Positions 45,508 to 55,035 of a stretch of DNA of 64,000 bases are shown here, in pieces. How positions within the stretch are numbered: position 1 is the stretch's first letter; the number at the start of each line of letters is the position of its first letter. The notes below the pieces were generated by a model, which worked only from the letters and a program-made list of their open reading frames with translations, was not told where the DNA came from and did not search any database. The translations under genes and the position numbers were made by a program. The stretch covers positions 7,462,501-7,526,500 of the forward strand of contig NZ_CP093280.1 in NCBI RefSeq assembly GCF_026651855.1. The letters run 5' to 3'. Source of the stretch: Pseudomonas silvicola (GTDB lineage Bacteria > Pseudomonadota > Gammaproteobacteria > Pseudomonadales > Pseudomonadaceae).

Positions 45508-47190
45508 TCACAAGCTGGACAGCACGCTGCTGTTCTCGGCCTGCCATTGGGCGATGTCGAGGCGGATTTTCTTTTTGTCGAGCTTGCCGACGCTGGTCTT
45601 GGGAATCTCGCTCACGACGGCGATCTGGCTCGGGATGGCCCACTTGTTGATATGGCCCAGCTCGACAAATGGCTGCAGGTGCGCCTTGATGCCCCGTGCG
45701 TCGACGCTCTGCCCTTCGCGTGCCACCAGCAGGGCAAAAGGCCGCTCGCCCCACTGGGCATCGGGGATACCCACCACTGCCACTTCGCGCACGGCCGCAT
45801 GGCGGCTGACCAGGTCTTCCAGCTCCAGTGAAGACACCCACTCGCCCCCGGTCTTGATCACGTCCTTGATGCGGTCGCGGATATCGATCGCGCCATTGCC
45901 GTCCAGCGTCGCCACGTCGCCGGTGTGCAACCAACCGCCCTTCCACAGTTCCGCGCCCTTCTCCGGTTCGCGGTAATAACCCATGGTCAACCACGGGGCG
46001 CGCAGTACCAGTTCGCCTTGGGTTTCACCGTCGGCGGGCAGGAAGTTGCCCTCCGCGTCGATGATCGCCGGTTCCACCAGCGGCACAGGCACGCCGGCCT
46101 TGATGCGGTAGGTGGTGCGGTCATCCTCCAGGCCCGCCAGCAGCTCTTCGTTGATGTGGGCGGCGGAAATCAGCGGGCAGGTCTCGGACATGCCATAGGC
46201 GGCTGTCAGCTGGATGCCGTGATGCTTGGCCGCCTCATACAGGGCACGGTTCAGTGAACTGCCGCCGATGATGATCTTCCAGCCCTCGAAGTCCACCCCT
46301 TGGGAGTTCTTGCAGTTGAGCAGCATCTGCAGGATGGTCGGCACGCAGTGAGAGAACGAAACCTTCTCGGTTTTCCACAGGTGCACCAGCATGTCCGGCT
46401 CGTAGCGCCCTGGGTAGACCTGCTTGATGCCCAGCATGGTGGCGACATAGGGCACACCCCAGGCATGCACATGAAACATGGGGGTGATGGGCATGTAGAC
46501 GTCATTGGTGCCCATGAAGCGGGTGCTGTCGACACTGCCGGTGACAGTGGCCAGGCTCAGGGTGTGCAGCACCAGTTGGCGGTGGGTGAAATACACCCCC
46601 TTGGGGTTGCCGGTGGTGCCCGTGGTGTAGAAGGTGGTGGCCACCGAGTTTTCATCGAAATCGGGGAAGTCGTAGGTGGGGCTGGCCGCCGCCAGTAGTT
46701 GCTCGTATTCGCCGACCAGGTTGGGCAGCTCCGCGGTCTTCTGCGGCCCGTCGGTGAGCAGCAGGGTCTTCTCGACGGTGGTCAGGTGCGGCGCGATGGC
46801 CTGGTACAGGCCGACGAAGTCGCTGTTGACCAGCACCAGCTTGTCGTCGGCGTGGTTCATGGTGAACAGGATCTGTTCCGGGGAAAGCCTGACGTTGACC
46901 GTGTGCACCACCGCGCCAATCATTGGAATGGCAAACATCGCTTCCAGGTAACGATGGCTGTCCCAGTCCATCACTGCCACGGTATCTCCCGCCTTGACCC
47001 CGGCCTCGGTCAGCACATTGGCCAGGCGCGCGATACGCTCGGACAGGGTGGGATAGGTGTAGCGCAGCTGATCCCGGTAGACGATCTCGCGGGTTTTCTC
47101 GTAACGGCTGCCCGACAGCAGCAGCCGCTTGATCAACAGAGGGTATTGATACGCACCTTCGGCCGGCGGAATAACGCGAGTCTGCATCAT
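45508..47190 (-). CDS. Fatty acyl-CoA ligase (AMP-forming, medium-chain type)
   Basis: A 560-residue ANL-superfamily ligase activating fatty acids to acyl-CoA. The ATP loop is TTFYTTGTTGNPKGV, followed by MFHVHAWGVPYVA, YGMSETCPL and the hinge-domain GYYREPEKGAELWKGGWLHTGD, and the catalytic Lys in PKTSVGKLDKK. It resembles AlkK-type medium-chain ligases. The start MMQTRVIPPAEG follows AAGGGA; frame is open further upstream without a site. Confidence 0.9.
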   Translation of the reverse strand: MMQTRVIPPAEGAYQYPLLIKRLLLSGSRYEKTREIVYRDQLRYTYPTLSERIARLANVLTEAGVKAGDTVAVMDWDSHRYLEAMFAIPMIGAVVHTVNVRLSPEQILFTMNHADDKLVLVNSDFVGLYQAIAPHLTTVEKTLLLTDGPQKTAELPNLVGEYEQLLAAASPTYDFPDFDENSVATTFYTTGTTGNPKGVYFTHRQLVLHTLSLATVTGSVDSTRFMGTNDVYMPITPMFHVHAWGVPYVATMLGIKQVYPGRYEPDMLVHLWKTEKVSFSHCVPTILQMLLNCKNSQGVDFEGWKIIIGGSSLNRALYEAAKHHGIQLTAAYGMSETCPLISAAHINEELLAGLEDDRTTYRIKAGVPVPLVEPAIIDAEGNFLPADGETQGELVLRAPWLTMGYYREPEKGAELWKGGWLHTGDVATLDGNGAIDIRDRIKDVIKTGGEWVSSLELEDLVSRHAAVREVAVVGIPDAQWGERPFALLVAREGQSVDARGIKAHLQPFVELGHINKWAIPSQIAVVSEIPKTSVGKLDKKKIRLDIAQWQAENSSVLSSL

Positions 47191-47310
47191 GAGGATCCCT
47201 TTGATGAGTGCAAAAGCATGGCAAATACTTTCACACTTTAGACCCTCTGGCGCAGAGCATTCATCGGACAAATGATTTGCGATGTTGCCAGCCCCGTTAC
47301 CCTTTGATCC

Positions 47311-47940
47311 TCAATGCATTTCCGTGAAAGCGATCTTTACGCCCAACGCGATCAGCACGGCGCCCATGGTGCGATCGAACCAGTGCCCCATGCGCGCAAA
47401 GCCCGCGCGCACGCGGTGTTGGCTGAACAGCATGGCCACCAGGCAGAACCAGGCGGCGGTGGCGAACGCCAGATATAGGCCATAACTGGCCTGTACCCAC
47501 AGCGGCGTGTGAGGGTTGATGACCACGGTGAACAGCGACAGGAAGAACAGCGTGGCCTTGGGGTTGAGGCCATTGGTCATGAAACCGGCCACATAGGCAC
47601 CTTTGGCTGTGCGCTCAACCGGTTCAGCCTTCAAGGTTTCAGCGCCGGCCGCCGCTGGCCTGGCGCGAATGGCCTTGAAGCCGATGTACAGCAGGTAAGC
47701 CGCGGCCAGCCATTTCAGGGCGTTGAACAGCACGATGGACTGGGAAACGATCAGGCCGATGCCCAGCAGCGAATACCCGACATGCAGGAAAATGGCCGTG
47801 CCCACGCCCAAGGCGGTCCATGTGCCGGCGCGACGGCCATGGGCCACGCTTTCGCGCACGACCACGGCAAAGTCGGGGCCGGGGCTGGCCACGGCGAGCA
47901 GGTGAATCAGGGCAACGGTCAAGAACTCCGTCCAGTACAT
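47311..47940 (-). CDS. LysE/RhtB-family amino-acid exporter
   Basis: A 209-residue inner-membrane exporter with six hydrophobic segments and the family motif VASPGPDFAVVVRESVAHGRRAG near the first loop; NGLNPKATLFFLSLF marks the fourth. Likely substrates are amino acids or homoserine lactones; none can be assigned. The start MYWTEFLTVA is supported by GGAGG; a longer in-frame start (47964) is less likely. Confidence 0.9.
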   Translation of the reverse strand: MYWTEFLTVALIHLLAVASPGPDFAVVVRESVAHGRRAGTWTALGVGTAIFLHVGYSLLGIGLIVSQSIVLFNALKWLAAAYLLYIGFKAIRARPAAAGAETLKAEPVERTAKGAYVAGFMTNGLNPKATLFFLSLFTVVINPHTPLWVQASYGLYLAFATAAWFCLVAMLFSQHRVRAGFARMGHWFDRTMGAVLIALGVKIAFTEMH

Positions 47941-48047
47941 GGGCGCCTCCCAGGGCATTGTCATTGGCAGTTACAAAACACTTACCTTACCAAAGCTGCG
48001 CGGGGTGTGTGGGGTGCTTCTGCTTGCCCAGCCCGGCAGGCTCAGGC

Positions 48048-49412
48048 TCAGAGGAACCAGCGATACTCCCGGGCGCTGATTTCATCGAGGAACGCCAGGT
48101 GGTCATGGCGCTTGTTCTCGCAATAGACCATCACGAACTCGCTACCCAACCCCTGGCGCACCGCGGGGTGGCCCTGCATGTGCCGCACGGCGTCGAACAT
48201 GTCCTTGGGGAAGTCGATGCCACTGTGGCGGTTTTCATTGAGCGGAGCGATGGGCTCAAGGCCAGTGTCCAGGCCGTGCTCCATACCGCTCAGGATAGCC
48301 GCCAGCACCAGGTAAGGATTGGCATCGGCTCCGGCCAGGCGGTGTTCGATGCGCAAATTGCGCGGGTCGGACTCGGGGATTCGGATGCAGGCGTCACGGT
48401 CCTCGAACCCCCAGCTGGCACGGCTGGCCGCGTTGACCATCGCCCCGTAGCGGCGAAACGCGTTGTGGTTGGGGGCAAAGATCGGCATGCAGTGGGGCAG
48501 CAACGCCAGGCAGCCCGCGACGGCGTGGCGCAGCGGCCGCTGATCGTCGGCGGCCAGAACGTTGTGGCCGGCTTCGTCGTACAGGCTGACATGCACATGC
48601 ATGCCACTGCCCGGGGCATTCAGGTAGGGCTTGCTCATGAAACTGGCGCGGTGGCCATGCTTGAGCGCCACGCCGCGCGTGCTGCGGCAGAACAGCGCCG
48701 CCCAATCGGCAGCGCGCAGGCCGTCGTCGCAATGGGCAAAATTGATCTCGAACTGGCCAGGGCCCAATTCCGCGGTGATCACGTTGGCGTCCACACCCTG
48801 CTCATTGGCGGCCTCGACCATTTCGTGCAGCACCGGGGAAAAACGTGACAAGCGCTCGATGTGCATGTTGGGTTGGTCATCCTCATCGCCGCTCAGACCA
48901 TCCCGGGGAAACTGCGGCAGGCCTTTGTCCAGCGCGCGGTCGAACAGGTAAAACTCCAGTTCGAAGGCCACCACCGGCCGGATGCCGCGCCGCGCCAGCC
49001 GCTCCAGCACCCGCGCCAGCACTTCACGCGGCTCGAATTCGATGGGCGCGGCGGTCCCGTCCGAACTGATCAGCATTTGCCCCAGCGGCTGGCCTTCCCA
49101 GCGCACGGGTTTGAGCGTGCCAGGTATCAAGCGCCGTGGCGCGTCCGGGTCGCCATCGTTGAAGCAGTAGTCGCCAATGGGATGCAGCCCACCCTGGGCG
49201 CCGAGCAAGACGCAGTTCTGCGGCAGTTTGAGGGGGCTGCCAGCGGCCACTTTCTCCAGCATTTCCACCGGGTACCGCTTGCCGTAGAAGTGCCCGGGGA
49301 TGTCCAGGGCGATCAGGTCAACGTAACGCACCTGCGGGTGGGCGGCGCGAAACGCGCGGACCTCACTCAACAGGTCGGGGTAGGCCGGGGAGTTCGAAGA
49401 CTGCTTGTTCAT
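48048..49412 (-). CDS. Glutamine synthetase-family (gamma-glutamyl-polyamine synthetase-like) enzyme
   Basis: A 454-residue type I glutamine-synthetase fold. Catalytic blocks are VAFELEFYLFD (metal Glu), AELGPGQFEINFAH, SGMHVHVSLYD, and FAPNHNAFRRYG with EHRLAGADANPYL near the end. The absence of the adenylylation Tyr loop and the overall sequence place it with PuuA/SpuI-type gamma-glutamylputrescine or related amine ligases. No other put/spu genes are adjacent. The start MNKQSSNSPAY is preferred; about 80 upstream codons are open but atypical. Confidence 0.87.
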   Translation of the reverse strand: MNKQSSNSPAYPDLLSEVRAFRAAHPQVRYVDLIALDIPGHFYGKRYPVEMLEKVAAGSPLKLPQNCVLLGAQGGLHPIGDYCFNDGDPDAPRRLIPGTLKPVRWEGQPLGQMLISSDGTAAPIEFEPREVLARVLERLARRGIRPVVAFELEFYLFDRALDKGLPQFPRDGLSGDEDDQPNMHIERLSRFSPVLHEMVEAANEQGVDANVITAELGPGQFEINFAHCDDGLRAADWAALFCRSTRGVALKHGHRASFMSKPYLNAPGSGMHVHVSLYDEAGHNVLAADDQRPLRHAVAGCLALLPHCMPIFAPNHNAFRRYGAMVNAASRASWGFEDRDACIRIPESDPRNLRIEHRLAGADANPYLVLAAILSGMEHGLDTGLEPIAPLNENRHSGIDFPKDMFDAVRHMQGHPAVRQGLGSEFVMVYCENKRHDHLAFLDEISAREYRWFL

Positions 49413-49612
49413 GGTGTAATCCTGAAAGACGACAAAGCGCGCACGCCAACTGACGGACCACGGCCCGGTGCACCCAATGTAGCACCGGCAGTGAAACCGG
49501 GGACCCCGCGCACCTGGTGCAGGGCATGGAGGCGGGCCAGGAAACCCGGAAGCACGCCCACACGCCCAAATTTCATGTAGGCTTTTTCGCCAATCACAAG
49601 GAGTCTGCCCCG

Positions 49613-50578
49613 ATGACCGATCCGCGCCGCGCCGTGTTTCTCGATTACAGCTCACTGGACCTGGGTGACCTCGACCTGGGCCCGCTGCACCAGGCCTTCA
49701 GCCCCCTGGACCTGCACGCCTCCACCACCGCGCAGCAAGTGATCGAGCGCTGCCGCGATACCCAGGTCATCATCACCAACAAGGTGGTGGTCGACGCCGA
49801 CACCATCGCCGCCTGCCCGCAGCTGCAACTGATTCTGATCACCGCGACCGGCACCAATAACGTCGACCTGGCCGCCGCCCGCGCCCGCGGTATCGCCGTG
49901 TGCAATTGCCAGGGTTACGGCACACCGTCGGTGGCCCAGCACACCTTGATGCTGTTGCTGGCCCTGGCCACGCGCCTGGCGGATTACCAGAAAGCCATCG
50001 CCGCCGGCCAATGGCAGCGCTCCAGCCAGTTCTGCCTGCTGGATTTTCCCATCGTCGAGCTGGAAGGCAAGACCCTGGGCCTGCTGGGCCATGGCGAGCT
50101 GGGCGGCGCGGTGGCGCGCCTGGCCGAAGCCTTTGGCATGCGCGTGCTGCTGGGCCAGGTCCCCGGCAGGCCGCCGCGAGAAGATCGTATCCCGCTGGCG
50201 CAGTTGCTACCCCAGGTCGATGCCCTGACCCTGCACTGCCCGCTCAATGACAGCACCCGCAACATGATCGGCGCCGCTGAACTGGCGTTGCTCAAACCAG
50301 GTGCCTTCCTGATCAACACCGCCCGCGGCGGCATGGTGGATGAGCAGGCATTGGCCGACGCGCTGCGGGCCGGGCACCTGGGCGGCGCGGCCACCGATGT
50401 GCTCAGCGTCGAGCCACCCGTGAACGGTAACCCGCTGCTGGCCGGTGACATTCCGCGCCTGATCGTCACGCCCCACAGTGCCTGGGGCAGCCGCGAGGCG
50501 CGTCAGCGCATCGTCGCCCAGGTGGCCGAGAATGCTCAGGGGCATTTCAACGGCACGCCGGTACGCCAGGTCAACTGA
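49613..50578 (+). CDS. D-2-hydroxyacid dehydrogenase (hydroxypyruvate reductase-like)
   Basis: A 321-residue NAD(P)-dependent enzyme: LLGHGELGGAVARL is the Rossmann motif, active-site Arg is in INTARGGMVDEQAL, Glu in SVEPP, and the His in TPHSAWGSREAR. It most resembles glycerate dehydrogenase/hydroxypyruvate reductase; the exact oxoacid cannot be told by eye. AAGGAG lies 11 bases upstream of the ATG. It is divergent from the glutamine-synthetase-family gene. Confidence 0.88.
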   Translation: MTDPRRAVFLDYSSLDLGDLDLGPLHQAFSPLDLHASTTAQQVIERCRDTQVIITNKVVVDADTIAACPQLQLILITATGTNNVDLAAARARGIAVCNCQGYGTPSVAQHTLMLLLALATRLADYQKAIAAGQWQRSSQFCLLDFPIVELEGKTLGLLGHGELGGAVARLAEAFGMRVLLGQVPGRPPREDRIPLAQLLPQVDALTLHCPLNDSTRNMIGAAELALLKPGAFLINTARGGMVDEQALADALRAGHLGGAATDVLSVEPPVNGNPLLAGDIPRLIVTPHSAWGSREARQRIVAQVAENAQGHFNGTPVRQVN

Positions 50579-50629
50579 GGGCCGGAGGCTCTGGTAGAAT
50601 GGGCGCTTTTTTGACCAGGAGCCCCCACC

Positions 50630-51628
50630 ATGGACCCGCGCAGTGAAGTGCTGCTTCGCCAGGCCGACTTGTTCCAGGGCCGCCTGTTGCTGGCAGGCCT
50701 GCCCGCCGACGACCTGCTGGGCACATTGCCCGAAGCCCAGGGTTGGTGCTGGCATGCGGGGGACCAGCAGGCACTGGCGGCTCGTTTTGGCGAACGCAGC
50801 CACTTCGGCACCGAAGCGCCACAGGCGGATTTCGACGCCGCGGTAATCTTCCTGCCGAAGTCCCGAGAGCTGGCCAACTACCTGCTCAATGCCCTGGCCT
50901 CGCGTTTGGCGGGCAAGAACCTGTACCTGGTAGGCGAAAAACGCGGCGGCATCGAGGGCGCGGCCAAGCAACTGCACACCCTGGGCAAGCCGCGCAAACT
51001 CGACAGCGCCCGCCATTGCCAGCTGTGGCAGGTCACGGTCGATTCCGCCCCAGCCGCCGTGCCCCTGGCGAACCTGGCCCAGCGCTACGAACTGGCCCTG
51101 GCCGACGGCCCGTTGACCGTCATCAGCCTGCCGGGCGTGTTCAGCCATGGCCGCCTGGACCGTGGCACCGCGTTGCTGCTGGAACACCTGGACGGCCTGC
51201 CCGGCGGCCAGGTCCTGGACTTCGGTTGCGGTGCTGGGGTAGTGGGTGCCAGCCTCAAGCGCCGCTACCCTCAAAGCCAGCTGACATTGCTTGACGTGGA
51301 CGCTTTTGCCGCGGCAAGCAGTCGCATGACCCTTGAGGCGAATGGTCTGGAAGCCGACGTCATCACCGGCGACGGGATTGACGCCGCGCCCCTTCATCTG
51401 GATGCGATCGTCAGCAACCCACCCTTCCATACGGGGGTGCACACCAACTATCAGGCTTCGGAAAACCTGCTGCGAAAAGCGGCGAAGCACCTGAAAAAAG
51501 GTGGCGAACTACGAATCGTCGCCAACAGCTTCCTGCGCTACCAGCCATTGATCGAAGAGCATCTGGGCGTGTGCGCGGTACGCGCCGAGGGGCAGGGTTT
51601 CAGAATCTACCGGGCCAAACGTGGCTGA
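50630..51628 (+). CDS. rsmC: RsmC, 16S rRNA guanine-1207 N2-methyltransferase
   Basis: A 332-residue methyltransferase made of two related Rossmann domains; the N-terminal one has lost the cofactor motif. The C-terminal catalytic half shows [15 protein letters not shown] for S-adenosylmethionine and the NPPF motif in VSNPPFHTG. It methylates G1207 of 16S rRNA in 30S subunits. AGGAG precedes the start. The manganese riboswitch follows 25-30 bases after its stop. Confidence 0.93.
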   Translation: MDPRSEVLLRQADLFQGRLLLAGLPADDLLGTLPEAQGWCWHAGDQQALAARFGERSHFGTEAPQADFDAAVIFLPKSRELANYLLNALASRLAGKNLYLVGEKRGGIEGAAKQLHTLGKPRKLDSARHCQLWQVTVDSAPAAVPLANLAQRYELALADGPLTVISLPGVFSHGRLDRGTALLLEHLDGLPGGQVLDFGCGAGVVGASLKRRYPQSQLTLLDVDAFAAASSRMTLEANGLEADVITGDGIDAAPLHLDAIVSNPPFHTGVHTNYQASENLLRKAAKHLKKGGELRIVANSFLRYQPLIEEHLGVCAVRAEGQGFRIYRAKRG

Positions 51629-51654
51629 AAAAACTTCGCTTGCCCAAACGAAAA

Positions 51655-51880
51655 ACCCTAGGCAGAATCCGCTCCGTCCTAGGGGAGTAGTCTCCCGCCG
51701 AGCCACTTGCTCGCATGGCATGCGTCAACATACTTGGTCCACAGACCATGGCGCATGCGACCCACAGTCCGCATCAGACGGGCTCAGGGTTTGACAAGAC
51801 CTATGACACGCACACCTTACCCGGGGCGGGGAGGCTGTACGTGTCATAGCCGTGTCGACCCGCCCCCATAGGAAACCCTG
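51655..51880 (+). ncRNA. yybP-ykoY (manganese) riboswitch
   Basis: The leader of the GDT1-family gene holds the conserved internal-loop sequences of the yybP-ykoY family: GGGGAGTAG (51682-51690) and GCGTCAACATACT (51722-51734), with helices around them. An expression-platform hairpin follows, TATGACACG (51802-51810) with CGTGTCATA (51840-51848), ahead of the ribosome-binding site. Mn2+ binding would turn on the exporter gene. Boundaries are approximate. Confidence 0.9.
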
Positions 51881-52468
51881 ATGCTGGAATCACTTCTTGT
51901 CCCTACCGCGATCGTTGCCCTGGCGGAAATCGGCGACAAGACCCAACTGCTCGCGCTGATCCTCGCCGCTCGCTTCCGCAAGCCCTGGCCGATCATCGCC
52001 GGTATCATCGCCGCCACGCTCGCCAACCACGCTGCCGCTGGTGCGGTGGGGGCCTGGTTTGGCAGTTTCTTTTCCGATGCGACGTTGCACTGGATCCTGG
52101 CCGCAAGCTTCACGGCGACGGCATTGTGGACCCTGGTGCCCGACAAGATGGATGACGACGAAGCCAGCACCAAGCGCAAATTCGGCCCGTTCCTGACCAC
52201 CCTGATCGCCTTTTTCCTGGCGGAAATCGGTGACAAGACCCAAGTGGCGACGGTGATGCTGGCGGCGCAATACCCGCACCTGCTGCTGGTGATCCTGGGT
52301 ACCACCCTGGGCATGCTGCTGGCCAACGTGCCGGTGGTACTGGCGGGCAACTTCGCCGCCGAGAAACTGCCGTTGACCCTGATTCGTCGCCTGGCGGCCA
52401 CGGCGTTCTTCGTACTGGCGGTGGTGGCCGTTTACAAGGCCATGCAGGTCAGCGGCTGGGTAGGCTGA
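51881..52468 (+). CDS. GDT1/TMEM165-family manganese exporter
   Basis: A 195-residue inner-membrane protein with six hydrophobic segments and the two inverted family motifs EIGDKT at Glu16 and Glu115. Bacterial members (MneA, Mnx-type) export Mn2+ in exchange for cations. A manganese riboswitch directly upstream fits this role. GGA lies eight bases from the ATG. Confidence 0.92.
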   Translation: MLESLLVPTAIVALAEIGDKTQLLALILAARFRKPWPIIAGIIAATLANHAAAGAVGAWFGSFFSDATLHWILAASFTATALWTLVPDKMDDDEASTKRKFGPFLTTLIAFFLAEIGDKTQVATVMLAAQYPHLLLVILGTTLGMLLANVPVVLAGNFAAEKLPLTLIRRLAATAFFVLAVVAVYKAMQVSGWVG

Positions 52469-52503
52469 CCGCGTCGGGACACCTGCGACTACGCGGCGTC
52501 CCG

Positions 52504-52526
52504 GACGCGGCCGTGTCCGCTGCTAC
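52504..52526 (-). repeat. Dispersed 23-base intergenic repeat, copy 3
   Basis: An inverted copy of the 2623-2645 unit with three mismatches, between the stops of two converging genes. Confidence 0.65.
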
Positions 52527-52536
52527 GGACATCGGG

Positions 52537-53157
52537 TCATGCCGGGGTCAGGCATTCCGGAGCATTGAGCTTCGGGTCATTGACCAGGTTGGCCAGCGGC
52601 CTTTCGCGCAACGCGACAGGGTTGCTGGCCAGCAAGGACTGCAACACCGGCAACGGTGTCTCAGGGTCCAGCCAGGCTTGCTGGCCGGCCGCATCGAGGA
52701 TCAGCGGGCGACGCTGATTCATGGCCGGCTGGGTGACCACCGCGGTGCTCAGCCACACCTGCTCCTGCACGGGGTAGGCTTCCCATACCGCCGCGAAGAA
52801 CAGCGAACTACCCTCCCCCGGCGTCAGCCAGAACGGCCGCTTGCGCACATTGCCCCGCCATTCATAGAAACCATTCGCCGGCAGCAGGCAACGCCGCAAC
52901 CGCAGGGCCTCGCGAAACATCGGCTGTTCGGCCACCGTCTCGGCACGGGCATGGGCAGGGGTGCGCGACAGGTCGGTCAGCCACGGTGGGGTCAGCCCCC
53001 AGCGCGCGCGATCGAGCTGCAAGCGGCCCTCCAGGTGACGCTGGATCAGCACCGAGTCACCGGGGGAAATATTCCATTGCGCCTGCTGGCCGGCAGGAAA
53101 GCCTGGCAGCGCGGCAAAAGACGGCGACCAGCGAAACAGCGCATAACGTCCACACAT
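52537..53157 (-). CDS. SRAP-family protein (YedK/HMCES-like) with altered active site
   Basis: A 206-residue SOS-response-associated-peptidase-fold protein; family members crosslink through Cys2 to abasic sites in single-stranded DNA. Cys2 (MCGRYALF) and Glu99 (GFYEW) are present. The residue matching Asn75 of E. coli YedK (NAR-ET) is His69 in AHARAET, and the residue matching His160 (HDRRP) is Asn147 in NQRRP, so the two are swapped. A fold-level assignment is firm; activity is uncertain. It lies 34 bases behind the DUF2007 gene. Confidence 0.9.
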   Translation of the reverse strand: MCGRYALFRWSPSFAALPGFPAGQQAQWNISPGDSVLIQRHLEGRLQLDRARWGLTPPWLTDLSRTPAHARAETVAEQPMFREALRLRRCLLPANGFYEWRGNVRKRPFWLTPGEGSSLFFAAVWEAYPVQEQVWLSTAVVTQPAMNQRRPLILDAAGQQAWLDPETPLPVLQSLLASNPVALRERPLANLVNDPKLNAPECLTPA

Positions 53158-53191
53158 GGGGCAAAAGCTCTTCAGATGACGGGCGCGCGGC

Positions 53192-53452
53192 TTAACACAC
53201 CAGCACGCCCTGGAAACTCTCCGGTTCTTCGCCCGGCAGCGGCAAGGCGGCATTGTACGCGGCGATGAGCTGGCGTGCGTAATCGGCCTGGTCATTGGCC
53301 ACGGTCAGGCCCAGCAGGCCGATGGCCGGCAGGTCACCGATGCCGCCCACCAGATCGCGCCCCACCAGGTGAGCCGCCACGCCTTCGCTGTCCAGCATGC
53401 CGATGAGCATTTCGGCTTCCAGCAGGCTCTCCGGGTCGTAGATTCTCTGCAT
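53192..53452 (-). CDS. DUF2007 protein
   Basis: An 86-residue protein of the DUF2007 (PII-like fold) family: MQRIYDPESLLEAEMLIGMLDSEGVAAHLVG at the N-terminus, a Gly-rich loop and LTVANDQADYARQLI. It is thought to be a signal-transduction or ligand-binding domain; the ligand is unknown. Its ATG shares one base with the stop of the upstream CPXCG gene (TGATG), so the two are coupled. Confidence 0.85.
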   Translation of the reverse strand: MQRIYDPESLLEAEMLIGMLDSEGVAAHLVGRDLVGGIGDLPAIGLLGLTVANDQADYARQLIAAYNAALPLPGEEPESFQGVLVC

Positions 53453-53640
53453 CAATCGTTCTCGCCTTTCACATCCAGCATCCATTCATCGTCGTGCACC
53501 TGCAAGACGAAACGGATCGGCTTGCAGCATACCGAACAATCTTCAATGTACTCCTGATCGCCGCCGGACAGGTCCAATAACACCGGAATCGTTTCACCAC
53601 AGTATGGGCATTCGATGTCTTCACTTTCCTGAAACAGCAT
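53452..53640 (-). CDS. CPXCG-motif cysteine-rich small protein
   Basis: A 62-residue zinc-ribbon protein with CPYCG and a second CSVCC pair. Small acidic proteins of this type are common in gammaproteobacteria and have no known role. It leads a three-gene unit with the DUF2007 and SRAP genes, which hints at a shared stress-related job (inference). Confidence 0.85.
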   Translation of the reverse strand: MLFQESEDIECPYCGETIPVLLDLSGGDQEYIEDCSVCCKPIRFVLQVHDDEWMLDVKGEND

Positions 53641-53742
53641 GGCCGTCTCCCCGTGGTGACTTGTGCGTATAATCGCCGGTCTATTTGAAGGGCTATCGCT
53701 AGACCCTTACCTTATTACCCTAGCCGTTTCCAACAAGAGAGC

Positions 53743-54909
53743 ATGATGGGCGAATTCGATGCCATCCGACCGTACGACGACGCCGAGGTCCCTGCCGTTC
53801 TGGCACGCCTGCTGAGCGACCCGGCGTTCCTCGATATCCTCACCCACTTCCGCTTTCCGCGCATGGCCGGTGCATTCGGCTGGCTGCTCAAACCACTTAT
53901 AGCTCATCGGCTGCGCAAAGAGTTCGCTGGCATCCAGAGCGTGGCCACGCTGCAGGACAAGGTCGAAGTCTACGTCGACCACACCATCGACCGTGCCACC
54001 GACGGTGTGACCTACACGGGCGTCGAGCAGTTCAAGTCCGGCAGCGCCTACCTGTTCCTGGCCAACCACCGCGACATCGTGATGGACCCGGCCTTCGTCA
54101 ACTACGCCGTGTACCACGCCGGGTTGCCCACGCCGCGCATCGCCATTGGCGACAACCTGCTGCAAAAGCCCTTCGTCAGCGACCTGATGCGCCTGAACAA
54201 AAGCTTCATCGTGCACCGTTCGCTCAGTGGTCGGCGCGAGAAGCTGGCCGCCTATCAATTGCTGTCGGCCTACATCAACCACTCGATCCGCAACGACTGC
54301 CAGTCGATCTGGATCGCCCAGGCCGAAGGCCGCGCCAAGGACGGTGATGACCGCACCGACTCGGCCATCCTCAAGATGTTCCACATGAGCCGCAAGGACG
54401 AGGCGTTCGGCGAGGTGATCCAGTCACTGAACCTGACCCCGGTGTCGATCAGCTACGAGTACGACCCCTGCGACCTGGCCAAGGCTCGCGAGCTGTACAC
54501 CCGCGCCACCACGGGCAGCTACACCAAGGCCCCCGGCGAGGACGACATCAGCATCGCCCAGGGCATCACTGGCTATAAAGGCCGGGTGCACATCAACTTC
54601 GCCCCGCCGGTGAGCCAGGCGTTCGAGGACACCAAGCAACTGGCGGCCGAGATCGACCGGCAGATCCTGGCCGGCTACCGCCTGTTCCCGGCGCATTACC
54701 TGGCCTACGCGCAGTGGGCTGACGCCGATGCGAGCCTGGCGGTGCCTGCCGCCAGCGAAGTGTTCGGCGCCGAGGAGCTGGAAAAGGCCCGCGCCGAATG
54801 GGCGCGCCGCCTGGAAGCTTGCCCGGTGGAGCAGCGGCCCTACCTGGTGCTCCAGTACGCCACGCCTGTGCGCAACCAATACCGCGTGAAGGCCGGTCTC
54901 CCGCTCTGA
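53743..54909 (+). CDS. 1-acylglycerol-phosphate/glycerol acyltransferase family protein
   Basis: A 388-residue PlsC-superfamily acyltransferase. The HX4D motif is NHRDIVMD near residue 109; NKSFIVHRSL and WIAQAEGRAKDG are the substrate motifs. The protein lacks obvious membrane helices and has a C-terminal helical extension, as in the long Pseudomonas group related to PlsB-like enzymes. The acyl acceptor is unknown. It is divergent from the CPXCG unit. Confidence 0.83.
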   Translation: MMGEFDAIRPYDDAEVPAVLARLLSDPAFLDILTHFRFPRMAGAFGWLLKPLIAHRLRKEFAGIQSVATLQDKVEVYVDHTIDRATDGVTYTGVEQFKSGSAYLFLANHRDIVMDPAFVNYAVYHAGLPTPRIAIGDNLLQKPFVSDLMRLNKSFIVHRSLSGRREKLAAYQLLSAYINHSIRNDCQSIWIAQAEGRAKDGDDRTDSAILKMFHMSRKDEAFGEVIQSLNLTPVSISYEYDPCDLAKARELYTRATTGSYTKAPGEDDISIAQGITGYKGRVHINFAPPVSQAFEDTKQLAAEIDRQILAGYRLFPAHYLAYAQWADADASLAVPAASEVFGAEELEKARAEWARRLEACPVEQRPYLVLQYATPVRNQYRVKAGLPL

Positions 54910-55035
54910 CAAGCAGCGGTCCTGGCCGTGTCATGAATGCCGCGGCCACGGCCCCTTGCTACAGCTGTGGGCGTCATACGGCCGTCATCAGAACCGGTCA
55001 CTCTGTGCACCCTCGCCCACGACATGGAGCTTGTC

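Noticed and set aside
51791-51796. TTGACA inside the riboswitch as a -35 element
   Set aside because: No -10 element at 16-18 bases; the sequence is part of the conserved riboswitch tail.
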